The translations under genes were made by a program, and so were the position numbers. The notes under the pieces are model-generated. The model was not told the origin of the DNA, did not search any database, and worked only from the letters and a program-made list of their open reading frames with translations. DNA of 44,473 nucleotides from JBDLID01 sp039715055 (lineage in GTDB: Bacteria; Desulfobacterota; Desulfobulbia; Desulfobulbales; Desulfocapsaceae): positions 1 through 44,473 of the forward strand of contig JBDLID010000006.1 of NCBI GenBank assembly GCA_039715055.1, given 5' to 3'. Positions 33,020 to 41,921 of this stretch are shown one piece after another. Numbering within the stretch: the stretch's first letter is position 1; each line of letters starts with the position of its first letter.

Positions 33020-35535
33020 CTTCAGTTCTTCAGCTCTATGATCGTCTCATCCTGCGACGTCCCCTGATTGCCCTGCTCGCCACCCTTACTCTCTGCGGCT
33101 TCTTCATCTCCTGGACTGGTGATTTCAAACTCGACGCCTCGGCCGACAGCCTGGTCCTTGAGAACGACAGCGCACTTCGCTTTCACCGTAAAACAGTAGA
33201 GGAGTATGGGACCACCGATGTCCTGCTTATCACCTACTCTCCTTCTGAAGGACTTTTTGAACCCGCCACCATCCATAAAATTGGCTTGCTGCGCGATGAA
33301 CTTAAGAGTGTCAAAGGGGTAGCCTCGGTAACCACTATTCTTGATGTGCCCCTTCTCTTCAATGCTGGGGTGACGCTCAACGAGCTTGCCAACAGTGATA
33401 AGATCAAGACTCTTGAGGACAAGGATGTCGACCACCAGGCAGCCGTTGCCGAACTGCTTGAGAGTCCGCTTTACCGGAACCGTCTTGTGAGTGCAGATCA
33501 GAAGACCAGTTCGATCCTTGTTAATCTTTCAAGTGATCCCGAATTCAGTGATCTGATCAACAGCCGCTATGGACTGCAGGAAAAAATCAGAAACCAGACC
33601 GCCACTCCAGAGGATCATGCGGCCCTCGATCAACTACAGAAGGATATCGGAAAACGCTCCGCCTATATCACCGCAAAGCAGAATCGATTGGTGGCAGATA
33701 TTCGCACTGTCCTTGACAGGCATCGCAATGGCGCCGAACTTTTTCTCGGCGGCGTGGCTATGATCGTCTCGGACATGATTTCGTTTATTCAGGATGACCT
33801 GTTTCTTTTTTCCATTGGTGTATTCTGCTTTCTCATCCTTACCCTGTCCGTCATCTTCCGCCGGCCGCGCTGGGTGATCCTTCCCATGTTCTGTTGTCTC
33901 ACTGCCGGTCTTACCATGGTAGGCTATCTCGGCTGGTCCAGCTGGCCGGTGACAGTGATTTCGTCCAATTTTTTTTCACTGATGCTGATCTTCACCATGT
34001 CGCTGACCATCCACCTCATCGTTCGCTTTCGTGAACTGCAGGCCATTGATCAGTCTCTCAACCTTCATGACATGGTCCTTGAGACGGTCCGCTCAAAATT
34101 TATCCCTTGTCTCTACACCACACTGACCACCATTGTCGCCTTTGCCTCCCTGCTCGTCTCAGGTATCCGGCCGGTGATGGATTTCGGAATGATGATGACC
34201 ATCGGCCTGATCCTCTCGTTTAGTCTCTCCTTTATCCTCTTCCCCACTTTACTGCTGCTGCTCCCCAAAAGATCCGAAGAAACATTAAAGAGTAAAGAGA
34301 GCCGCCCGTTCACCCTGATCTTTGCCCGTTTCACCGAGGCACACGGCATGAAAGTGCTCGCTGCAGCCCTTTTGATCACTGTTTTTTCTTTACTGGGCAT
34401 CAAACAGCTCAAGGTCGAAAATCGCTTTATCGATTACTTTCGTTCTTCCACCGAAATTCACCAGGGTATGCTGGTCATTGACCGCCAGCTTGGCGGCACG
34501 ACCCCCCTGGATCTCGTTATTGATTTTCCTGAAGAAAAATCAGATGGCGAAGTAGAAGATGCTCCCTTTGGAGATGACGACCCGTTTGCAGAGGACGATC
34601 CATTTGCCGAAGAGACAACCGATGGCAACGACGACTCAATTGCTTCCAAGTGGTATGTCTCCAGTGTGCTCATGTCAGATATGGAGCGGATTCACGACTT
34701 TCTCGAAGGACTTTCCGAGACCGGCGAGGTGATGTCCATTGCAACGGCCATGAAAATTGCCAGGCGCCTCAATGAAGGAAGCGAACTCGACAATTTCGAA
34801 ATCGCCCTGCTCCATAAAAAAGCACCGCAAGATATCAGAGAACTTCTCATCACTCCCTATCTTTCACAGAATGAACCCCAGGCAAGATTCACCACCCGGG
34901 TCATGGAAACCGACAAATCAATGGGCCGGGAGGCCCTGCTCGCCAAGATCCGTACCTTTCTTATGGACGACATCGGTCTGGCCGAAGATCAGTTCCATTT
35001 CACCTCCATGTTCGTCCTCTACAACAACATGCTCCAGAGTCTCTATCGTTCACAGATATTGACCATTGCCATGGTGTTTATTGGCATCATGGTCATGTTC
35101 CTTATCCTCTTCCGCTCCATCCGCCTTGCTTTCATCGGCATTATCCCCAATCTCCTTCCTGCCGCCATGGTTCTCGGCACCATGGGCTGGTTCTCCATTC
35201 CGCTGGATATGATGACCATCACCATTGCCGCTATCACCATCGGCATCGCCGTGGACAACACCATCCACTATATTAACCGCTTTCAGATTGAATTCAGGCA
35301 AGACAGAAATTATCTGGCGACCATTTACCGATGTCACGGCTCCATCGGACGTGCCATGTACTACACTTCGATCACAATAATCATCGGATTTTCCATCCTG
35401 GTGATTTCAAATTTTATTCCCTCCGTCTACTTCGGCATGTTTACCGGTCTTGCCATGTTGGTTGCCCTGCTTGCCGCTTTGACCCTGCTGCCCCAGTTGC
35501 TGCGCCTGCTTAAACCGCTTGGTCCGGAGGGTTGA
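33016..35535 (+). CDS. RND/MMPL-superfamily exporter
   Basis: The 839-residue protein has the two-fold RND layout: helix 1 (about 15-35), a large periplasmic loop, helices 2-6 (about 250-420), helix 7, a second loop and helices 8-12 (about 680-830). Such hydrophobe exporters (MMPL/HpnN-like) move lipids or other hydrophobic compounds to the outer leaflet. The paired motifs GIRPVMDFGMMMTIG and TIAAITIGIAVDNTIHYINRF are typical. An acidic low-complexity stretch (about 507-540) repeats DDPFAE at the start of the second loop. No outer-membrane or adaptor partner gene adjoins it; only the small coiled-coil gene overlaps it. Confidence 0.9.
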   Translation: MTSVLQLYDRLILRRPLIALLATLTLCGFFISWTGDFKLDASADSLVLENDSALRFHRKTVEEYGTTDVLLITYSPSEGLFEPATIHKIGLLRDELKSVKGVASVTTILDVPLLFNAGVTLNELANSDKIKTLEDKDVDHQAAVAELLESPLYRNRLVSADQKTSSILVNLSSDPEFSDLINSRYGLQEKIRNQTATPEDHAALDQLQKDIGKRSAYITAKQNRLVADIRTVLDRHRNGAELFLGGVAMIVSDMISFIQDDLFLFSIGVFCFLILTLSVIFRRPRWVILPMFCCLTAGLTMVGYLGWSSWPVTVISSNFFSLMLIFTMSLTIHLIVRFRELQAIDQSLNLHDMVLETVRSKFIPCLYTTLTTIVAFASLLVSGIRPVMDFGMMMTIGLILSFSLSFILFPTLLLLLPKRSEETLKSKESRPFTLIFARFTEAHGMKVLAAALLITVFSLLGIKQLKVENRFIDYFRSSTEIHQGMLVIDRQLGGTTPLDLVIDFPEEKSDGEVEDAPFGDDDPFAEDDPFAEETTDGNDDSIASKWYVSSVLMSDMERIHDFLEGLSETGEVMSIATAMKIARRLNEGSELDNFEIALLHKKAPQDIRELLITPYLSQNEPQARFTTRVMETDKSMGREALLAKIRTFLMDDIGLAEDQFHFTSMFVLYNNMLQSLYRSQILTIAMVFIGIMVMFLILFRSIRLAFIGIIPNLLPAAMVLGTMGWFSIPLDMMTITIAAITIGIAVDNTIHYINRFQIEFRQDRNYLATIYRCHGSIGRAMYYTSITIIIGFSILVISNFIPSVYFGMFTGLAMLVALLAALTLLPQLLRLLKPLGPEG

Positions 35536-35668
35536 TCAATAACTTTATCTGGCTCTCTATGATGCTCAGCTATTGTTTCATAAATTCTGCCCCAGTCTAC
35601 CTCAGGAAAGGTAGGAACTGTTTGATTTAGAGCTACTTAACTTTATCTCAATACCACCTTGGTGGCTG

Positions 35669-36820
35669 ATGTCTGAAAAGCGCACTCTTGCAATCATCTA
35701 TTTTTCAACGGTCGTAACCATCGGTTCGCTTTATGCGGCGCAACCGATTCAGCCTTTATTCCAGGAAGAATTCTGCCTCAACCGCTTTCAGGCCATATTG
35801 TTCACCACCCTGATGATGGTACCTCTTGGGTTCGCTCCCCTGCTTTACGGTTTCATTCTTGAATCATATTCATCAAAATCTCTTGTGCGAGGGGCCATCC
35901 TCTTTCTCGGACTCCTGGAGATACTCTTTGCCTCGGCGGATCACTATCTTGTCCTGCTTTCCATCCGAGCTGTTCAGGGGCTAACCATCCCTGCTATTCT
36001 CACCTCGCTGATGAGTTATATTTCTCATACCTCGTCCATCAAGAATATGCAGAAGGCAATCGCCTTCTACATTGCCGCAACCATTATCGGCGGATTTCTT
36101 GGCCGTTTTCTCTCAGGATTACTGACCGAGCTCTATAATTATCGACTGTTTTTCTACATTCTTGGAGGTTGCCTTGTCAGCTGTTTTTTTCTGCTCTCGA
36201 CTCTAAAAAAAGATGTCAACCTTCACTACACCAGACCCGACATTGTACAAATCAAAAAAATTCTGACATCCCCTCAGGTTCTATGGATATATTTCTCTAT
36301 ATTTTTAATATTTTTTGTCTTCTCCGGTCTGCTTAATTTTCTGCCGTTCAAGCTCAAGCAGCTCGACCATTCCATGGGAGAGGCCGATATCGGCCTGATC
36401 TACCTCGGCTACTCCATGGGCGTTGTCGCAGCTGTCAATATACCGCGAATTATCACTCTCTTTGGCACTGCTCCAAAGGCTGCAAAAGCCGCAACTCTGC
36501 TCTACCTTATTGCCACCGCCCTCTTTCTGCTGGAGAGTCAATGGATCATATTCGGAGCCATGTTCGTCTTCTGTTTCGGGATGTTTACGGTACACGCCCT
36601 GTTATCAGGTTACGTCAACACACTGGCCACAAAAAGTAAGGGAATTACCAACGGTCTCTATATTTCATTCTACTATACCGGCGGCTGTTTCGGGTCCTTT
36701 GCACCGGGTGTCATTTATGAATATATGGGATGGTCCGCGTTTATATTTTCCCTGATGGCAACGCTGCTGCTCGCTTTTGTTTTCATATCCCGAATCGGTG
36801 GGGATGGGGAGAAAGTATAG
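35669..36820 (+). CDS. Major facilitator superfamily transporter
   Basis: The 383-residue integral membrane protein has about 12 helices and no other domain. The first helix and loop read GSLYAAQPIQPLFQEEF, with AAQPIQPLF resembling YnfM/inner-membrane efflux MFS members. Helix 4 carries SIRAVQGLTIPAILTSLMSYIS, in the RAxQG position of drug/proton antiporters. It should be a proton-coupled efflux pump of unknown substrate. A GGTGG ribosome site lies within a CCACC/GGTGG palindrome just before ATG. It converges on the kinase gene, with 4 nt between the stops. Confidence 0.88.
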   Translation: MSEKRTLAIIYFSTVVTIGSLYAAQPIQPLFQEEFCLNRFQAILFTTLMMVPLGFAPLLYGFILESYSSKSLVRGAILFLGLLEILFASADHYLVLLSIRAVQGLTIPAILTSLMSYISHTSSIKNMQKAIAFYIAATIIGGFLGRFLSGLLTELYNYRLFFYILGGCLVSCFFLLSTLKKDVNLHYTRPDIVQIKKILTSPQVLWIYFSIFLIFFVFSGLLNFLPFKLKQLDHSMGEADIGLIYLGYSMGVVAAVNIPRIITLFGTAPKAAKAATLLYLIATALFLLESQWIIFGAMFVFCFGMFTVHALLSGYVNTLATKSKGITNGLYISFYYTGGCFGSFAPGVIYEYMGWSAFIFSLMATLLLAFVFISRIGGDGEKV

Positions 36821-36824
36821 ATAA

Positions 36825-37808
36825 TCAGGAAAGCCCGGCAACGGCAACACTCAGATCCGCTTCAAACTCGGAAACTGAGTTGTAGAACACAGAGGAACCG
36901 GCGGAAAAATGGAGAAGGATGTCGTTGAGGGGGGCAGGGATATAGGGGAACAGTTTCTTCAAATTAAAAACCCTGTCACCTGCAACCAGTGAAAGGTCTC
37001 CGGTGTGCAGGGTTTCAAAGACTTTTTGGCCCATTTCAGGGTGGTCGATAACATCCTGGGCCCGAAAATTCTGCTTGCCGATAAGGTAGAGTAGAACATT
37101 TCCCAAGCCGTAGAGGTCAAGGGCGAAGGGTCTTTCCGGCAGATAAAAGTCATAGTCGAAATCAATCCAGCGAAATCTGTTGTCTGAGCGGTCTACAAAA
37201 ATGTGGTCCCGGCGGATGTCGCCGTGCTTGAGGCCGTTCTCATGGAGAAGCCCGATACCTGTGACCGAGGTCAGAAAGCGTTCGAGCACCTCGGGCAGGT
37301 GGAGAGACACATAATCTTCGTGAGAGTCACTGAGCCTGCTGATGTAGGTGTCGAGTCGCCTGCCGTCAACAATATCGAGGATGCGAACAAGATTTTCGGC
37401 CTCGTCGAGGACTGAATATCCGTGCATGAAGTGCGGGTGATCACCGACCAGTTCCAAAACCCTGGCCTCTTTTTCAGGGCTGCGGTAACAGGTGACTTTC
37501 AAACCGCCGATGGTCAGTTCGTAGGTCTCGTGGAAGACAAGCTTGATGATATAACGCTCGTCGTTGAACAGATCATAAACCTTTGGAACCCAGGGCTTGA
37601 TCTGGTCGTCTATACCAAAACGCCCCTCCCGGGTATGGCCGATAATGATAAAGTAGCGGTCATCCACATGGATGATATCGCCGTATTCAATGGAGGTGAA
37701 ATCAGAGGTGTCAGTAAAAATCCTCGGCGAGCGTCGAAGCTTTTTCACAACCCGGTGACGCTTAAGCTTTGGGACCAGTTCCTCAGGGTAAAGGCTCCAG
37801 TCAATCAT
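36825..37808 (-). CDS. Protein kinase-like protein with variant catalytic loop
   Basis: The start ATG 37806-37808 is chosen because it lies inside the end of the uspA gene (8-nt overlap), typical of coupled genes; the longer frame only reads antisense-like Pro/Ser. The 327-residue product has a kinase fold: YIIKLVFHE for the ATP lysine strand and EKEARVLELV for the helix Glu. The catalytic loop is HGDIRRDHIFVD (HRD-like, with Asn replaced by His), and the metal loop is WIDFDYDF (DFD in place of DFG). Asp residues needed for catalysis are present, so activity is possible; the Asn-to-His change makes it atypical. It may act on the UspA partner or a small molecule. Confidence 0.72.
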   Translation of the reverse strand: MIDWSLYPEELVPKLKRHRVVKKLRRSPRIFTDTSDFTSIEYGDIIHVDDRYFIIIGHTREGRFGIDDQIKPWVPKVYDLFNDERYIIKLVFHETYELTIGGLKVTCYRSPEKEARVLELVGDHPHFMHGYSVLDEAENLVRILDIVDGRRLDTYISRLSDSHEDYVSLHLPEVLERFLTSVTGIGLLHENGLKHGDIRRDHIFVDRSDNRFRWIDFDYDFYLPERPFALDLYGLGNVLLYLIGKQNFRAQDVIDHPEMGQKVFETLHTGDLSLVAGDRVFNLKKLFPYIPAPLNDILLHFSAGSSVFYNSVSEFEADLSVAVAGLS

Positions 37809-38265
37809 CGCTGCCCACAATCCAGGTGGTGAAGTTGCCACTGTGCTGGGCAAGGGTGTTGGAGATTGAACCGAACAGGAACTCTTCTGCTCTTGAGACC
37901 CCACGTTTGCCCACTACAACGGTAGTATATTCGCCTTCTTTGCGAACCTTGATCAACTCCTCACTGATGGTCCTCCCCTCGGCATAACGGTTGTCAGTGG
38001 TAATCACACCATCGGCCACACCGGCCTTAACGAGTAATTCCCTGCCGTCACTAAACACCCGGCCTGCCTTATCGTCCTGCTCTTTCCTGTAATCGTCGAG
38101 AATACCGCCCTGCATGTAGAAATCCGGAGGCGGTTCCGGATAGATATGGAGAAGGCAGACTTCGACCTCCTCCATACCACAGACCAGCCGGGCAACATAA
38201 CGCAAGGCTCGAAAAGAGGTTTCGGTTTCATCAACAGCAATCAGTATTTTTTCTTTCGCTGCCAT
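37801..38265 (-). CDS. Universal stress protein (UspA family) upstream of the kinase
   Basis: ATG 38263-38265 follows GGAGGAGA at ideal spacing and gives a 154-residue protein; a longer frame to 38289 has no ribosome site. It has ILIAVDETETSFRALRYVA at the N-terminus and the C-terminal GKRGVSRAEEFLFGSISNTLAQHS, close to the G-x2-G-x9-G-S ATP-binding form. ATP binding is therefore more plausible than for the other UspA in the window. It overlaps the kinase gene by 8 nt, the only visible operon partner. Confidence 0.9.
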   Translation of the reverse strand: MAAKEKILIAVDETETSFRALRYVARLVCGMEEVEVCLLHIYPEPPPDFYMQGGILDDYRKEQDDKAGRVFSDGRELLVKAGVADGVITTDNRYAEGRTISEELIKVRKEGEYTTVVVGKRGVSRAEEFLFGSISNTLAQHSGNFTTWIVGSDD

Positions 38266-38352
38266 CAGAGTCTCCTCCGAAAAGTTCAAGATAGCCTCAA
38301 GCGGATATCATGATCCAACCAGACAGGTTGAATTCAGCTCTTGCTCCAATAA

Positions 38353-39303
38353 TCAGTATCGACCATCAAAACCGGGTTTCCAGCGTTCAAGAAGTTTAAT
38401 CAACTGGACCATGGTGTGATGGGTTGGTGTGGCAACACCATACTCTTCACCACGGCGGCAGATGGCACCGTTCAATGCGTCAATCTCAGTAGCCCTGTCA
38501 TCAAGCAGATCCTGAAGCATTGAAGACAGATTACCTGCACTCTGTTTGCAGGCGTCAAAAAGCAACTCGTAGAGGTCGGGGTAAACAAGATCGATGGAAG
38601 CCGCCTCAGCCACACGGGTCCCCTCATCGAGCAGCCTTTTCATGAGAGTCACAGACTCCATTTTGGTGAGCAGGTGGCCGTTTGGTATGCGCAGGATTGA
38701 AGAGAGCGGATTAATAGCTGAATAGACAATCACCTTGCACCACAGTCGGCCGAGAATACGGTGAACCATCTGGCTCATGATGCCGCAGTGGATAAATTCT
38801 TTGCAGATCAGCTCGAGTCTTGGGCTGAAGCCCCCGTTAAGCTCGCCAAGGTAAGTCTTACCCATACCGCCGTGTCGGACTCTGGAAGGCCCCAGTGAGG
38901 TGGCTGACATAAAGGTGAACCCGGCAAGAATAAAATTGGAATCAAACAGTTTTTCAAGAATCTCGATGTTGTCGAGACCGGTCTGCAGGGTAAGAATGGG
39001 GGATTTTTCGCTCACCAGGTGAGCTATGGAAGAAGCAGCTGTGAGGGTGGCCTGGGATTTGACAGTCAATAAAACCAGGTCACATTGGTTAACCGTGGAG
39101 GGATCATTTGCCGCCTTGACAGGCCGCCGGCTAACAAGGTCAGGATTTGATTCGCCAAGCTCCATCAAGGCGACCCCTTCACGATTAATCCCCTCGACCA
39201 CCTCCTTGTTGCTATCGATGATGGTCAAATCATGGCCTCCCCTGGCGAGAAAGGCTGCAAAGAGTCGGCCAATGGCACCACCGCCTACGATGACGATCTT
39301 CAT
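38353..39303 (-). CDS. Ketopantoate reductase-like protein (PanE/ApbA)
   Basis: ATG 39301-39303 has GGAGG five nt upstream and begins MKIVIVGGGAIGRLFAAFL, the NADP-binding GxGxxG; the longer frame to 39336 is discarded. The 316-residue product has Lys190 (RLWCKVIVYSAINPL) and Asn198 at the positions expected for PanE catalysis, with a late SSMLQDLLDDRATEIDALNG that carries the conserved Glu. PanE makes pantoate for coenzyme A synthesis. Paralogs reduce other 2-keto acids, so the pathway is not certain. No other pan gene is near. It is downstream of hisHF with a CTATAC/GTATAG hairpin (39375-39393) between them. Confidence 0.82.
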   Translation of the reverse strand: MKIVIVGGGAIGRLFAAFLARGGHDLTIIDSNKEVVEGINREGVALMELGESNPDLVSRRPVKAANDPSTVNQCDLVLLTVKSQATLTAASSIAHLVSEKSPILTLQTGLDNIEILEKLFDSNFILAGFTFMSATSLGPSRVRHGGMGKTYLGELNGGFSPRLELICKEFIHCGIMSQMVHRILGRLWCKVIVYSAINPLSSILRIPNGHLLTKMESVTLMKRLLDEGTRVAEAASIDLVYPDLYELLFDACKQSAGNLSSMLQDLLDDRATEIDALNGAICRRGEEYGVATPTHHTMVQLIKLLERWKPGFDGRY

Positions 39304-39425
39304 GACGGCCTCCAGGTAAAATCTGGTCACAGACATGGGTGTCTGCTGCTTTTGGAACAGCGAGAGGCTGCCCTCTATACTTTAATTGTATAGGCGGCCG
39401 TGAGAGAAATCAAACGGGATTTGAA

Positions 39426-41021
39426 TCAGCGGATCTCAATACCGTTTTCGGACAGGGTATTCTTGACCTGGGAGATGGGTACCTCACGACGGTGAAAAAT
39501 GCCGGCGGCAAGTGCTGCTTCGGCTTTTGTCTCCTGGAACACATCGACAAAATGGTTCGCGTTGCCGGCACCTGATGAGGCTATGACCGGTATGGAGACA
39601 GATTCTTTCACCTGATTGATCAACTCATGATCAAAGCCGGAGTTGGTGCCGTCTTTATCGATACAGTTGAGAAGAATTTCACCGGCGCCAAGTGCTTCGG
39701 ATCCCTTTGCAAGCTGCACTGCGTCAAGATCGCGCCCTTCCCTGCCCCCTTTGATGGTACACTGGTACCAGCAGTACTCTTCACCTTCAGGCCCCGGGAA
39801 ACGTGTTTTGATGGTGTTGTGCTCTGTATCGGAAGGAGCGGCCACGTATATCCGGCGGGGATCAACGGAAATGACTACGGCCTGGGCGCCATAGACCATT
39901 GAGATCTGCTCAATGGATGAGCTGCCTGTTTTTTTGCCGCTGCGGAGATACTGTTCAACAACCTCAACAGCATCTGAGCCAAGGGAGATCTTATCCGCGC
40001 CGGAGCGGAAGTATTCGGAAGCCACATCAAGGGCGGTATGAAAGACACCATTTTCATCGGTAAATTCCCTGATGCCTCCGCCAATGGTCAACGGCACAAA
40101 GACATTTTCCGAGGTGCGGCGCAGGACCTCGAGCATGGGCTGGTCCTGCAGTGGAAAGTCGCGAAATCCGGTGATGTTGAGAAAGGTGATCTCGTCGGCC
40201 CCTTCCAGGTAGTAGCGCCCTGCAAGCTCCACCGGTTTGCCGAGATTACGCACGGTTCCCTTGTCGCGAACATCGTACTGGTCTCCCTTTGTGACAACAA
40301 GATCACCGTTGTCGTTGGAGCGGACATCGAGGCAGGCAATGATCCGTCTGGCAATTTGAGTTGGCGCATCGCCTGCAGTACGGCTTCTGATTTTAATTGG
40401 GCTGTCCTGGCTGGCATCACCTTTTAAAAAGTTATCGATGATCCGCAACCCCGGCTCGCCACTTTTCTCAGGATGAAACTGGAATGCGGCAATGTTGCCA
40501 TGTTCCACACCGCTGACAAAACGACTGGAATAATCAGTGGTCGTAAGAAGCCAGTCACCCAGATCATCATCCAGGTCTGCCCTGTATGAGTGGACAAAAT
40601 AGAATTTTTCATCCTGGTAATCTGTCAGCAGAGAAGATTCCTTATGAAGGGAAATCCCGTTCCAGCCAATCTGCGGCACAGACAGGGTGTCGTCAACAAA
40701 GCGTTTGATCTGGCCGGGCAGAACGCCGAGGCCTGCAACACCGGGTGACTCTTCGCTGCCCTCAAAAAGGGCCTGCAGGGCGACACAGATACCGAGAACC
40801 GGTTTGTTTTCACGAATCCTTCTGAGCAGCGGTTCGCGAAACCCGTCACTGTCAAGGCGATCCATAACGGTCTTAAAACTTCCAACTCCCGGAAAAATCA
40901 ATTTTTCAGCATTGAGGATATCGTCGCCGCTGGTCACGTCACAGAGTTCATGTCCCAGCTTTTTAATGGCATTGCGCACGGATCGTACGTTGCCTGCCCC
41001 GTAATCAAGCAGTGTAATCAT
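39426..41021 (-). CDS. hisHF: Fused imidazole glycerol phosphate synthase HisH-HisF (HIS7-like)
   Basis: The 531-residue protein joins a glutaminase (about 1-200) to a cyclase barrel (about 225-531). The glutaminase triad is Cys79 (GICVALQALFEG), His183 and Glu185 (FQFHPEKS). The cyclase starts RRIIACLDVR with catalytic Asp232 and has SVDPRR for the second Asp. Most bacteria encode HisH and HisF separately. The fused order, the linker, an internal insertion (about 375-440) and segments such as GDLVVTKGDQYDVR, YCWYQCTIKGGRE and LLNCIDKDG match fungal HIS7. It catalyses the fifth step of histidine synthesis and releases AICAR. No other his gene is in the window. The ribosome site is poor. Confidence 0.95.
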   Translation of the reverse strand: MITLLDYGAGNVRSVRNAIKKLGHELCDVTSGDDILNAEKLIFPGVGSFKTVMDRLDSDGFREPLLRRIRENKPVLGICVALQALFEGSEESPGVAGLGVLPGQIKRFVDDTLSVPQIGWNGISLHKESSLLTDYQDEKFYFVHSYRADLDDDLGDWLLTTTDYSSRFVSGVEHGNIAAFQFHPEKSGEPGLRIIDNFLKGDASQDSPIKIRSRTAGDAPTQIARRIIACLDVRSNDNGDLVVTKGDQYDVRDKGTVRNLGKPVELAGRYYLEGADEITFLNITGFRDFPLQDQPMLEVLRRTSENVFVPLTIGGGIREFTDENGVFHTALDVASEYFRSGADKISLGSDAVEVVEQYLRSGKKTGSSSIEQISMVYGAQAVVISVDPRRIYVAAPSDTEHNTIKTRFPGPEGEEYCWYQCTIKGGREGRDLDAVQLAKGSEALGAGEILLNCIDKDGTNSGFDHELINQVKESVSIPVIASSGAGNANHFVDVFQETKAEAALAAGIFHRREVPISQVKNTLSENGIEIR

Positions 41022-41141
41022 TGGTTTATCGATAAAAGTATTTATTTTTTACAAGGTTACATAACCCGGACAATTTATGTTAGTGGGGAGCGGTTTTATG
41101 CTAAGCCACTCCTCATCCCGCCTCAATCCAACATACTTGGA

Positions 41142-41726
41142 TCAGCCGACAACCTGGTAGTATTTTCCGTATGCGCAGCCGCGGCAGAGAGCACGGCCCT
41201 CCTCCTCCACATCACGGCAATCCTGAACCCAGTCGCCACAGGATTCGCACTGAACTCTTTTCAACGGTCTTCCCGGCATATCCTCTTCCGGAATATCAAC
41301 TGTCACCTCTGTGATGGCAAAAAGTTCTTCCTGAGGCATAACCCTGTAGGCGTCAAGTTGTCGTTTGTACTTGTTTTCGATCTCCGGACAATATTTCTTT
41401 GACAACTCTCTTGATTCTTCCCGGGCAACGATGCGTACAGCCTTGCCACTCTCAAGGTTAACGAAAGTGGCGGCCATAACCCCGTAATCAATCCAGCGCA
41501 TTGATCGTTTTCCGAGGCTGCAGCCGGTCACCGACTGCACGGCATCTGTTGCACAACGGTCAATCTCAACGAGGACGTAAAACTTTTTGCGGTCTAAACC
41601 TCGTGGATCAACGATTCCTATCAGCTCCAGGCCAATCATGGACATGCGAACCCCAATCACCTGCCCGGCACAGATATGGCCGTGAACCTTGGTTGAGCGT
41701 TCCAGTAAAACATCAAATGATTCCAT
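41142..41726 (-). CDS. FmdE-family protein (formylmethanofuran dehydrogenase subunit E-like)
   Basis: The 194-residue protein has the FmdE core: KVHGHICAGQVIGVRM (His15, His17, Cys19), then CATDAVQSVTGCSLGKRS, and ends in a zinc ribbon (CESCGDWV and CRGCAYG). FmdE is found in methanogens with molybdenum formylmethanofuran dehydrogenase. Homologs in sulfate reducers lack the other subunits nearby, as here, and their role is unclear; molybdenum/tungsten pterin handling is one proposal. It starts with a GAAGTGA-like ribosome site. A structured 195-nt gap separates it from the corrin-U32 operon upstream. Confidence 0.9.
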   Translation of the reverse strand: MESFDVLLERSTKVHGHICAGQVIGVRMSMIGLELIGIVDPRGLDRKKFYVLVEIDRCATDAVQSVTGCSLGKRSMRWIDYGVMAATFVNLESGKAVRIVAREESRELSKKYCPEIENKYKRQLDAYRVMPQEELFAITEVTVDIPEEDMPGRPLKRVQCESCGDWVQDCRDVEEEGRALCRGCAYGKYYQVVG

Positions 41727-41762
41727 TTTTCACTTCACTTTATTTTTAATTCAATCTGTTAA

Positions 41763-41838
41763 CACCCGTTTTCCAGAATTCGAGTATTCTAAGGAGTAAC
41801 GGGTGGAGTTGCCATAAAAAACCGCTAAAATCGGCAAC
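41763..41838 (-). promoter_or_regulatory. Two tandem hairpins upstream of the FmdE-like gene
   Basis: Hairpin 1: CACCCGTT (41763-41770) with AACGGGTG (41798-41805), containing an inner stem AGAAT/ATTCT (41775-41779, 41786-41790). Hairpin 2: GTTGCC (41808-41813) with GGCAAC (41833-41838). They lie 37-112 nt before the fmdE start on the same transcript strand. This could be a structured leader, or a terminator for the U32-like gene upstream. No known riboswitch consensus was recognised. Confidence 0.45.
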
Positions 41839-41921
41839 AGCGTGAATTTTTTCCCGGACTGTTTGGTGAATCCACCAGCCTTAACAGTCAATCAATAATT
41901 TTTTAGGCCACCTTTATTTAC

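Noticed and set aside
37809..37904. 32-residue extension of the kinase-like protein
   Set aside because: It reads Pro/Ser-rich sequence out of frame with the uspA gene it overlaps; ATG 37808 gives the usual short overlap.
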